Shown here piece by piece: positions 46,395 to 56,258 of a stretch of DNA of 64,000 bases (position 1 is the first letter of the stretch; each line of letters opens with the position of its first letter). The stretch is from DATEPR01 sp963780635 (GTDB lineage Bacteria; Actinomycetota; Actinomycetes; Mycobacteriales; Pseudonocardiaceae), in NCBI GenBank assembly GCA_963780635.1, contig CAWACW010000011.1:744001-808000 (forward strand). Reading direction: 5' to 3'. Made by a program: the position numbers and the translations under genes. The notes under the pieces are model-generated. The model searched no databases and had not been told where the DNA came from. It saw nothing but the letters and a program-made list of their open reading frames with translations.

Positions 46395-46469
46395 TTACCG
46401 TTCCGACCCGAGGCAGGTGAAGGCACCGGTGGCCGGCGGCGAACCCGCCGGCCACCGCCGCCGTCCGAT

Positions 46470-47479
46470 GTGATCGCGTTCATCATCCGGCGACTGTTCA
46501 GCGCTGTGCTGATGCTGATTGTCGTCAGCATGGCGACGTTCGCCGTGTTCTTCCTCGTGCCTCGGCTCGCCGGGCAGACCACCGACCAGCTGGCAGCGCA
46601 GTACGTGGGTCGCAACCCGAACCCGGCGCAGATCCACGCCACCGAGGTCAAACTCGGGCTGGACCAGCCGGTGTACATCCAGTACGGGCGGTTTGTCGAG
46701 GGCATCGTCGCCGGCCAGGACTACAACACCGGCACGGCCATCGAGCACTGTCCTGCCCCGTGCTTCGGCTACTCCTTCCACAACCAGCAACCGGTGCTCC
46801 CGCAGATGCTGGACGCACTTCCGGTCACGGCGTCGCTGGCCATCGGGGCCGCGATCCTCTGGCTGGTCGCCGGCATCGGCATCGGCGTGCTGTCGGCACT
46901 ACGACGAGGCTCGTTCTTCGACCGGGCCGCGATGAGTGCGGCACTCGCCGGTGTGTCGCTACCGGTCTTCTTCACCGCGCTGCTGTCCCTGGCGATCTTC
47001 CGAGATACGATTCCGCTCTTCCCGGACGCCGGTACCTACACGCCGCTCACCGAGAACCCGGCGAAGTGGGCCGAGTCGCTGGTCCTGCCCTGGGTGACGC
47101 TGGCCTTCCTGTATGCCGCGCTGTACGCCCGGCTGACCAGGGCGGGCATGCTGGAGACGATGGGTGAGGACTTCATCCGCACCGCGAGGGCCAAGGGCCT
47201 GCGCGAACGTACGGTCGTGGTCAAACACGGCCTGCGCGCCACCCTGACGCCCATCGTGACCATCTTCGGCCTGGACATCGGTCTGTTGATCGGTGGCGCG
47301 GTCCTGACCGAGAAGGCGTTCTCGCTCAACGGTCTGGGACAGTTCGCCATCAACGCGATCAGTGACCAGGACCTGCCGGAGATCCTCGGCGTGACGATGC
47401 TCGCCGGGTTCTTCGTGGTCATCGCCAACCTGGTCGTGGACATCCTGTACGCGGTCATCGATCCGAGGGTGCGGTACTG

Positions 47480-47480
<1 letters not shown>
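46470..47480 (+). CDS. dppB: peptide ABC transporter permease (DppB/OppB)
   Basis: A 336-residue permease starting with GTG: MIAFIIRRLFSAVLMLIVVS, the usual first span of DppB proteins. A large periplasmic loop follows, then spans including MSAALAGVSLPVFFTALLSL. The EAA loop TMGEDFIRTARAKGLRERTV is present, followed by GLRATLTPIVTIFGLDIGLL. It forms the pore with DppC. Its TGA shares one base with the ATG of dppD. Confidence 0.94.
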
Positions 47481-49731
<2,251 letters not shown>

Positions 49732-49741
49732 GTTCGCGGGC

Positions 49742-49759
49742 TCCTGCCGTGTGGCAGGA
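49742..49759 (+). promoter_or_regulatory. small hairpin over the ribosome site of the EndoQ-UvrD gene
   Basis: TCCTGCC (49742-49748), loop GTGT, GGCAGGA (49753-49759), ten bases upstream of the GTG at 49769. The right arm contains the only purine-rich ribosome-site candidate (CAGGA). It could dampen translation or act as a weak terminator for dppF; neither is demonstrated. Confidence 0.4.
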
Positions 49760-49768
49760 TGCCGGTCC

Positions 49769-52700
49769 GTGCGTTACTACGCGGACCTCCACGTGCACTC
49801 GAAGTACAGCAGGGCGTGTAGCAAGGACTGCGATCTGGTCCACCTGGCCTGGTGGGCCAGACGCAAGGGCATCACCGTGCTGGGCACGGGCGACGTCACG
49901 CACCCCGCGTGGGCGGAGGAACTGCGCACGTCGCTCGTGCCCGCCGAGAACGGGCTCTACCGGCTGCGTGACGACCTGGATCGCGAGGTCCTGCGCACGC
50001 TGCCGCCGACCTGTCACGGGCCGGTTCGGTTCCAGCTCGAAGTCGAGATCTCCACGATCTACAAGCGGGACGACCGCACCCGCAAGGTGCACCACCTCTG
50101 CCACCTGCCCGACTTCGACGCGATGGCGAAGTTCACCGCGGCACTGGCCAAGATCGGCAACCTCGGCTCGGACGGCAGGCCCATCCTCGGGCTGGATTCG
50201 CGGGATCTGCTGGAGATCACACTGGAGTCCGGCGACGGCGCGTACCTCGTGCCCGCGCACGTATGGACGCCGTGGTTCGCAGTGCTGGGCTCGAAATCCG
50301 GCTTCGACGCGGTCGAGGACTGCTACGCCGATCTCGCCGACCACGTGTTCGCGCTGGAGACCGGGCTGTCGTCCGACCCGGAGCTGAACTGGCAGGTGTC
50401 CGGCCTGGACCGCTACCACCTGGTCAGCAACTCCGACGCGCACTCGCCGCCCGCCCTGGGCCGCAACGCGACGATCCTGGACACCGAACTGGGTTTCCCG
50501 CAGCTGCGTGACGCGCTGGCGACCGGTGCCGGTTACGTCGGTACGGTCGACATGTTCCCCGAGGAGGGGAAGTACCACCACGACGGGCACCGCAAGTGCG
50601 GTGTGCGGATGACGCCGGCCGAAACCAAGGCGCACCAAGGGTTATGCCCCGAGTGCGGCAAACCGCTGACGATCGGCGTGCTGCACCGGATCGCCGAGCT
50701 GGCCGACCGGACGGACGGCGGCAGACCCGCGACGGCGGGCGAGTTCGCGAACATCGTCGCCCTGCCGGAGATCCTGGGCGAGATCATCGGCGTCGGGCCG
50801 AAGAGCAAGTCGGTGCGGGCAGCCGTCGACCAGGTCGTGACCGCGCTCGGCCCGGAACTGGGCGTGCTGCTGGAAATCCCGATCGACGAGCTGCACCGGG
50901 CCCGGTCGCCCCTGCTGGTCGAGGCCATCGAGCGGCTGCGTTCGGGCCGGGTGCAACGGGAGGCGGGCTATGACGGCGAGTACGGCCTGATCTCACTGTT
51001 CGAGCCGGGTGAGCTGGCCATGGCGACACCGGGCCTGTTCGACGTGCTGGCTCCGGCGAAACCCGTTGCGGCAGCGCGACCATCGCCCGCGCCGGTCGCC
51101 GTCGAGCCGGCTGCCGAGCCCGCTGCCGTCGCGGTCGCCGGGCTCGTCGGGCTCGATCCGGACCAGGCCGTGGTCGCCGGGCTCGCCGGGCTCGATCCGG
51201 ACCAGGCCGCGGCGGCCGCGGTGAGCAGCGGGCCGCTGCTGATCGTGGCAGGCCCCGGGACCGGCAAGACCCGCACGCTGACCCACCGGCTCGCGCGGAT
51301 CGTCCGATCCGAGGGCATTCCGGCCGCGCGGTGCCTCGCGATCACGTTCACCCGGCGCGCGGCCGAGGAACTGCGCGAGCGGCTGACCGGGTTGCTCGGC
51401 GAGCAGGCGGCCGAAGTCACCGTGGGCACGTTCCACCGGTTCGGGCTCGACCTGGTGCGCGAATGGCCCAAGGACGCGGGCCTGGACGACGACTTCGCCG
51501 TCGCGGACGAGAGCAGGCGCGTCGCCGTGCTGCGCACCCTGTTGCCCGACGCGACGGCGACCGAGCTGCGGACCGCGCTGGACTCGGTGTCGCGGACCAA
51601 ACGTGCCGCCGCCGCCCGGTTCGCGGCCGAGGCGGCGGGCGAGGCCGGGCCGGACGTGGTGCCCGACGATCTCGCCGAGCGCTACGACACCGCGTTGCAC
51701 GAGGCCGGTCTGGTCGACTTCGACGACCTGCTGACCCTGCCGGTGCGCCTGCTGGCCGGGCGGCCCGATGTCGCGGCATTGTGCCGGGAGCGGTACCTGC
51801 GGGTGTGCGTCGACGAGTACCAGGACGTCGACGAGCTGCAGTACCGGCTGCTGCGCCTGCTGTGTCCGCCGACCGGGCGCGACGGCGGGAACCTCTGTGT
51901 CATCGGCGATCCGGACCAGGCGATCTACGCGTTCCGCGGTGCGGACGTCGGGTTCTTCCTGAGGTTCCGGCAGGACTATCCGGCCGCGACCGTGGTGTCG
52001 CTGACCCGCAACTACCGGTCCAGCCCGGTGATCGTGGCGGGTGCGCTGGCCGCGGTGGCACCGGCGACGCTGGTGCCCGATCGGGTGTTGCAGGCAGAGC
52101 GAAAGCGGGCCACGGACGGAGCGCGGATCGTCATCCGGCCCACGGCGGACGCCGATGCCGAAGCGCGATTCGTGGTGCGGACCATCGAGGAGCTGCTGGG
52201 CGGGTCCTCGTTCCACGCACACGACTCGGGTCGGGTCCGCACGGACGGAGTCGCGAGTGGACTGTCCTTCGACGACATCGCGATCCTGTACCGGACAGGT
52301 GGGCAGGCGCGGCCCCTGATGGCCGCACTGGCGAAGGAGGGCCTGCCGTTCCAGCGTCGATCGCACGACCGGCTACGCGATCACGCCGGAGTGCGGGCCT
52401 TGCTGCCGTACGTCACCGGGTCCGGTTCGACGGTGTCGTTGTTGCGCGCGGCGGTCGAGCGCGCGGTGGCCGAACTGTCCGGCGCCGAGGAGGACCTGCG
52501 GGCGGCGGTGGGCCTGTTGCTGCCGTTGGCCGAGCGGTATCCGGGTGATCCGGCCGCGTTCCGGGCCGAACTGGCGCTGGGCAGCGAGGTGGACACGTGG
52601 GACCCGAGGGCGAACCGGATCTCGCTGTTGACGCTGCACGCGGCGAAGGGCCTGGAGTTCCCGGTGGTGTTCGTGGTCGGGTGTGCGGACGGGCTGCTGC

Positions 52701-52945
52701 CGCTGCGCTGGGCGGGTGACAGCTCGCGTGCCGCGGAGGCGGAGGAACGGCGGCTGTTCTTCGTCGGGATGACGAGGGCCCAGTCGCACCTGTACCTGAG
52801 CCACCCACTGCGCGACGACCGGCCGGGCAGGGCAGCGGAACTGCGCCCGTCGCCGTTCCTGGCCGCGCTGGACGACCGGCTCGCCGACCGGGTCGAGGCG
52901 CCGACCGAGCGACCGCGCAAACCGGCCCAGTTGCGGCTGCTCTGA
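49769..52945 (+). CDS. endonuclease Q domain fused to UvrD/Rep-type helicase
   Basis: A 1,058-residue fusion. The N-terminal about 430 residues match endonuclease Q (TIGR00375): PHP motif ADLHVHSKYSRACSKD, GTGDVTHPAW, the metal-ligand blocks LEVEIS, HHLCHLPDF, VPAHVWTPWFAVLGSKSGF, LETGLSSDPELNW and NSDAHSPPALGRN (near 220), then FPEEGKYHHDGHRKCG and LCPECGKPLTIGVLHR (zinc-binding Cys, about 275-296). EndoQ cuts 5' of deaminated bases (hypoxanthine, uracil). An Ala/Pro linker with a 13-residue repeat precedes a complete SF1A helicase: PGTGKTRTL (about 496), VDEYQDVDELQYR (about 681), GDPDQAIYAFRGAD, LTRNYRSSP, TLHAAKGLEFPVVF and RRLFFVGMTRAQSHLY. The GTG start is set by the PHP motif. Role in alternative repair of deaminated DNA is inferred. 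Confidence 0.93.
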   Translation: MRYYADLHVHSKYSRACSKDCDLVHLAWWARRKGITVLGTGDVTHPAWAEELRTSLVPAENGLYRLRDDLDREVLRTLPPTCHGPVRFQLEVEISTIYKRDDRTRKVHHLCHLPDFDAMAKFTAALAKIGNLGSDGRPILGLDSRDLLEITLESGDGAYLVPAHVWTPWFAVLGSKSGFDAVEDCYADLADHVFALETGLSSDPELNWQVSGLDRYHLVSNSDAHSPPALGRNATILDTELGFPQLRDALATGAGYVGTVDMFPEEGKYHHDGHRKCGVRMTPAETKAHQGLCPECGKPLTIGVLHRIAELADRTDGGRPATAGEFANIVALPEILGEIIGVGPKSKSVRAAVDQVVTALGPELGVLLEIPIDELHRARSPLLVEAIERLRSGRVQREAGYDGEYGLISLFEPGELAMATPGLFDVLAPAKPVAAARPSPAPVAVEPAAEPAAVAVAGLVGLDPDQAVVAGLAGLDPDQAAAAAVSSGPLLIVAGPGTGKTRTLTHRLARIVRSEGIPAARCLAITFTRRAAEELRERLTGLLGEQAAEVTVGTFHRFGLDLVREWPKDAGLDDDFAVADESRRVAVLRTLLPDATATELRTALDSVSRTKRAAAARFAAEAAGEAGPDVVPDDLAERYDTALHEAGLVDFDDLLTLPVRLLAGRPDVAALCRERYLRVCVDEYQDVDELQYRLLRLLCPPTGRDGGNLCVIGDPDQAIYAFRGADVGFFLRFRQDYPAATVVSLTRNYRSSPVIVAGALAAVAPATLVPDRVLQAERKRATDGARIVIRPTADADAEARFVVRTIEELLGGSSFHAHDSGRVRTDGVASGLSFDDIAILYRTGGQARPLMAALAKEGLPFQRRSHDRLRDHAGVRALLPYVTGSGSTVSLLRAAVERAVAELSGAEEDLRAAVGLLLPLAERYPGDPAAFRAELALGSEVDTWDPRANRISLLTLHAAKGLEFPVVFVVGCADGLLPLRWAGDSSRAAEAEERRLFFVGMTRAQSHLYLSHPLRDDRPGRAAELRPSPFLAALDDRLADRVEAPTERPRKPAQLRLL

Positions 52946-52952
52946 CCGGGCG

Positions 52953-53756
52953 TCAGCGCAGCGACGCGCCCGCGACGACCAGTTGGCACACGGCGAGCAG
53001 CGCGACGACGAGCACTGCCCGGAACGCGGCGCGCGACCCAGGTCGGCGGCCGAGGACCAGCCCGACCGCGAGCACGACGACCGACACCGCGGCGAGCAGC
53101 ACGCGCGGCAGCAGGTGACCGCTCGGCCCGATCACGAGCACCACGGTCGCGCCCACCAGCGACACCACAGCCACCCACCGGCTGACCGTGGGGCCGAGCC
53201 GGTGCGGCAGGCCCCGCACGCCGCCGGCCGTGTCCTCCTCCAGGTCGGGCAGCGCATTGGCGAAGTGAGCCCCCGCGCCGAGCAGCGCCCCCGCCACCGC
53301 CAGCCACCACGGCGGACTCGGGTCCGGCCCGAGCACCACGAACAGCGGGAGCAGGCCGAACGACACGACGTAGGGCACCACCGATGCCACTGTCGCCTTC
53401 AGCCACAGGTCGTAGGCCAGCCCTGACGCGACGGCCACCAGGTGCAGGCCGCCCGGCAGCCAGCCGACCGCCAGTGACAGCGGCACGCACGTCAGCCCGG
53501 CCACCAGCGTCGCGACGCCCACCGTCCGCTTGCTCACCGCACCCGACGCCACCGGCTTGTCCGTGCGACCGGCCGCGGCATCCCGGTCCGCGTCCAGGAA
53601 GTCGTTGCACCAGCCGATGGACAGCTGCCCGGCCAGCACGGCCGCGGCGATCAGCACGATCGTCGCCGCACCGCGCCCGACGGCCACGCCCAGCAGCGCG
53701 GCGACGGTGGCGACCGCCAGACACGCCTCCGGATGGCACGCCCGTGCCAGTCCCAT
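52953..53756 (-). CDS. UbiA-family prenyltransferase
   Basis: A 267-residue integral membrane prenyltransferase. The ATG at 53756 follows GAGGGG by seven bases. The two Asp-rich motifs of the superfamily are present: NDFLDADRDAAAGRTDKPVA (near residue 52) and LPDLEEDTAGGVRGLP (near 173), which bind Mg-diphosphate of the prenyl donor. About nine hydrophobic spans. The gene ends seven bases from the convergent helicase stop. Such actinobacterial UbiA proteins act on quinone, lipid or natural-product acceptors; the acceptor here is unknown. Confidence 0.9.
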   Translation of the reverse strand: MGLARACHPEACLAVATVAALLGVAVGRGAATIVLIAAAVLAGQLSIGWCNDFLDADRDAAAGRTDKPVASGAVSKRTVGVATLVAGLTCVPLSLAVGWLPGGLHLVAVASGLAYDLWLKATVASVVPYVVSFGLLPLFVVLGPDPSPPWWLAVAGALLGAGAHFANALPDLEEDTAGGVRGLPHRLGPTVSRWVAVVSLVGATVVLVIGPSGHLLPRVLLAAVSVVVLAVGLVLGRRPGSRAAFRAVLVVALLAVCQLVVAGASLR

Positions 53757-53861
53757 CAGCGTGCCCCTCACCTGGCCGAGTCTGCCAGCGCCCCGCCCGA
53801 TCCGTCGGCCGGCGCGACAAATGTGCGGGCGGCGGTCGGTGGCCCGCGCGATACTCGGCCC

Positions 53862-54542
53862 GTGACCGAGCCACCGCCGATCGGGCAACCACCGCCGATC
53901 GAGGAAACACAGTCGTTCGAGCGACCACCGTCGTTCGAGCGACCACCGTCGTTCGAGCAAGCGCCGTCGTTCGAGCAAGCGCCGTCGTTCGAGCAAGCGC
54001 CGTCGTTCAAGCGACCACTGCCGTTCGAGAAACCAGTGCCGTTCCCCGAGTCGACCGATCCGGCGTCGTCCCGTGCCGAGGTGTTCCTGCGCTACCTGGA
54101 CTTCTACCGGTCGACCCTGGTGCACCGGCTCGAGTCACTGCCCGAGGCCGCGCTGCGGGCCAGCAGGCTGCCGTCCGGCTGGACGCCGATCGAACTGCTC
54201 AAGCACCTGACGTTCGTCGAGCTGCGCTGGTTCGAATGGGGGTTCGAGGGGCGTTCGGTCGCCGAACCGTGGGGCGACGCGCGCGACGACCGCTGGTACG
54301 TGGCACCCGGGGAGACCTTCGCCGACCTGGTCGCGGCGCTGGGCGCACAGGCAGAGCGGACCGCGGCGATAGTCGCGGCACACGACCTGGACGCCGTCGG
54401 CGCGCCAGGGCCGCGGTGGGAGAGTGCCGACCCGCCGCCGACCTTGGAACGCGTGTTGCTGCACGTGTTCCAGGAGTACGCGCGGCACGTGGGTCACCTG
54501 GACATCGTGGTCGAGCTGGCGGACGGCCCGGTCGGCGAGTAG
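53862..54542 (+). CDS. DinB-like (DUF664) protein with N-terminal hexapeptide repeats
   Basis: 226 residues from a GTG at 53862. The C-terminal about 160 residues form a DinB/DUF664 four-helix domain: FLRYLDFYRSTLVHRLESLP, then WTPIELLKHLTFVELRWFEW (first metal His) and LLHVFQEYARHVGHLDIVVE (further His residues). Related actinobacterial proteins are mycothiol-dependent transferases or of unknown function. The N-terminal 55 residues are odd: a P-rich segment, then six copies of a PPSFER/APSFEQ hexapeptide encoded by 18-base DNA repeats, probably disordered. The same GTG is the only start that keeps the family domain whole without adding unrelated sequence. Divergent from ubiA. Confidence 0.82.
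   Translation: MTEPPPIGQPPPIEETQSFERPPSFERPPSFEQAPSFEQAPSFEQAPSFKRPLPFEKPVPFPESTDPASSRAEVFLRYLDFYRSTLVHRLESLPEAALRASRLPSGWTPIELLKHLTFVELRWFEWGFEGRSVAEPWGDARDDRWYVAPGETFADLVAALGAQAERTAAIVAAHDLDAVGAPGPRWESADPPPTLERVLLHVFQEYARHVGHLDIVVELADGPVGE
53911..54018 (+). repeat. 18-bp coding tandem repeat (six copies)
   Basis: Six near-identical 18-base units of the form CCGTCGTTCGAGCGACCA or CCGTCGTTCGAGCAAGCG, in frame within the DinB-like gene. Because 18 is a multiple of three, copy number can change without breaking the gene. Confidence 0.85.
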
Positions 54543-54572
54543 CCGGCCGGCGCACAGGGCAAAATCGGGGGC

Positions 54573-55586
54573 ATGGCCACCACTGCGGAGCGGGACACCG
54601 GCGAGTTCAGCCGGGACATGAACTACATCACCACGCGCATCACCGCCGACGGCCGCGACGGCTACCCGGTCGAAGCGGGCCGCTACCGGCTGGCCGTGGC
54701 GCGTGCGTGCCCGTGGGCGAACCGCGCGATCATCGTGCGCAGGTTGCTCGGTCTTGAGGACGCGCTGTCCATGGCGGTGGCCGGCCCGACGCACGACGTG
54801 CGCAGCTGGACATTCGATCTCGACCCGGGTGGCAAGGACCCGGTGCTCGGCATCGAGCGGCTACAGGACGCCTACTTCGCGCGCTATCCCGACTACCCGC
54901 GCGGCATCACCGTGCCCGCCATCGTCGACGTCCCGACCGGCCAGGTCGTCACGAACGACTTCAACCAGATCACACTCGACATGTCGACCGAGTGGACGGC
55001 GTTCCACCGGCCGGGGGCGCCGCGGTTGTACCCGCCGGAACTGCGGGCGGAGATCGACGAGGTCGCCGAGCTGGTGTTCCGGGACGTCAACAACGGTGTC
55101 TACCAGGCCGGCTTCGCGCCGACGCAGGCCGCGTACGAGCAGGCCTATCACCGCTTGTTCGACCGGCTGGACTGGCTGTCCGACCGGCTACGCGACCAGC
55201 GCTACCTGGTCGGCGACACGATCACCGAGGCCGACGTGCGGCTGTTCACCACGCTGGCCCGGTTCGACGCCGTCTATCACGGCCACTTCAAGTGCAACCG
55301 GCAGAAGCTGTCGGAGCTGCCGGTGCTCTGGGCCTACGCGCGGGACCTGTTCCAGACCCCCGGTTTCGGTGACACGACCGATTTCGACCACATCAAACGG
55401 CACTACTACGTGGTGCACCGCACCATCAACCCGACCGGCATCGTGCCGGCAGGCCCGGACCTGGCCAACTGGCTGACACCGCACGGCCGCGAGGCGCTGG
55501 GCGGCAGGCCGTTCGGCGACGGCACGCCGCCGGGACCGCCGTCGCCGCAGGAGACCGTGCCCGCCGAGCACACGCCGCTGCGGTAG
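54573..55586 (+). CDS. glutathionyl-hydroquinone reductase homologue (YqjG/ECM4-type GST)
   Basis: A 337-residue omega-like GST family protein. The active-site motif ARACPWANRAIIVRRLLG carries the nucleophile Cys in CPW, as in S-glutathionyl-hydroquinone reductases. Other family blocks: YFARYPDYPRGITVPAIVD, VTNDFNQITLDMS (the glutathione-contacting loop), YQAGFAPTQAAYEQAY and RLFTTLARFDAVYHGHFKCN. Actinomycetes usually use mycothiol rather than glutathione, so the true thiol is probably mycothiol, or the enzyme uses another donor. ATG at 54573. It converges on the F420 gene with a 4-base gap. Confidence 0.9.
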   Translation: MATTAERDTGEFSRDMNYITTRITADGRDGYPVEAGRYRLAVARACPWANRAIIVRRLLGLEDALSMAVAGPTHDVRSWTFDLDPGGKDPVLGIERLQDAYFARYPDYPRGITVPAIVDVPTGQVVTNDFNQITLDMSTEWTAFHRPGAPRLYPPELRAEIDEVAELVFRDVNNGVYQAGFAPTQAAYEQAYHRLFDRLDWLSDRLRDQRYLVGDTITEADVRLFTTLARFDAVYHGHFKCNRQKLSELPVLWAYARDLFQTPGFGDTTDFDHIKRHYYVVHRTINPTGIVPAGPDLANWLTPHGREALGGRPFGDGTPPGPPSPQETVPAEHTPLR

Positions 55587-55590
55587 ATCC

Positions 55591-56004
55591 TCAGGCAGGC
55601 TCGGCTCTGCTCAGCCCGACCAGCGGGATCTGCCGGGAGGTCCCGGCCTGGTGGTCCGCGAAGAACGAGTAGAGCCGGACCAGTTCGTCCCACATGCGTT
55701 CCCGTTCGGCGCCGGTGAGGGTGGTGGCGACTGCCTCGTACACGTCGTCACCGACCTCGACGACCACGTGCGGGTCGGACACCAGGTTCACGTACCAGTC
55801 GGGGTGTCGTGGAGCGCCCATGTTGGACGCGATGACGACGATCCGATCCTCGTCGGGGTGGAACATCATCGGCGAGGTGCGGCGCTCGCCCGACTTCGCG
55901 CCCACTGTGGTGAGCAGCACGAGTCGATCCCGGTGCATGCCCTCGATCTCGCCACCTGCCCGGAACTGGTCGATGACCCGCCGGTTCGTCTCCTGGATCT
56001 CCAT
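55591..56004 (-). CDS. F420-dependent (Ddn-family) nitroreductase
   Basis: 137 residues of the Ddn/FDOR-B family: MEIQETNRRVIDQFRAGGEI, then RDRLVLLTTVGAKSGERRTS, FHPDEDRIVVIASNMGAP and HPDWYVNLVSDPHVVVEVGD, the standard F420-binding split-barrel signature. The ATG at 56004 fits the family N-terminus, although no strong ribosome site precedes it. Such proteins reduce nitro compounds, quinones or other substrates with F420H2; the natural substrate is unknown. An inverted repeat lies 72 bases upstream in the divergent promoter region. Confidence 0.9.
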   Translation of the reverse strand: MEIQETNRRVIDQFRAGGEIEGMHRDRLVLLTTVGAKSGERRTSPMMFHPDEDRIVVIASNMGAPRHPDWYVNLVSDPHVVVEVGDDVYEAVATTLTGAERERMWDELVRLYSFFADHQAGTSRQIPLVGLSRAEPA

Positions 56005-56075
56005 TCGGTCATGGTGCCGTGCCGGTCCGACAAGCGCAGCCCGAGCTGACACCGATGACCAATGCGCCATTTCAC

Positions 56076-56090
56076 CGGAATCGGATTCCG
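56076..56090. promoter_or_regulatory. palindrome between F420 gene and M28 peptidase gene
   Basis: CGGAATC, centre G, GATTCCG: a perfect 15-base palindrome in the 254-base divergent region, which is otherwise AT-rich for this genome. Candidate operator; no adjacent regulator gene. Confidence 0.35.
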
Positions 56091-56258
56091 ACAATAAACA
56101 TGTCATTCCCATGTGGTCCGCAGGCTTTTGTGCGCAAACTATATCGGCGATTTGTCCGGCAATGCGGAGGGTGACATTGTTAATGTGAACGCCGCGATAC
56201 AGTAATTGGTTCGTTGGGGCTATCGACAATGCGAGCCGGCGCAGCGTAGAACCAGCCT

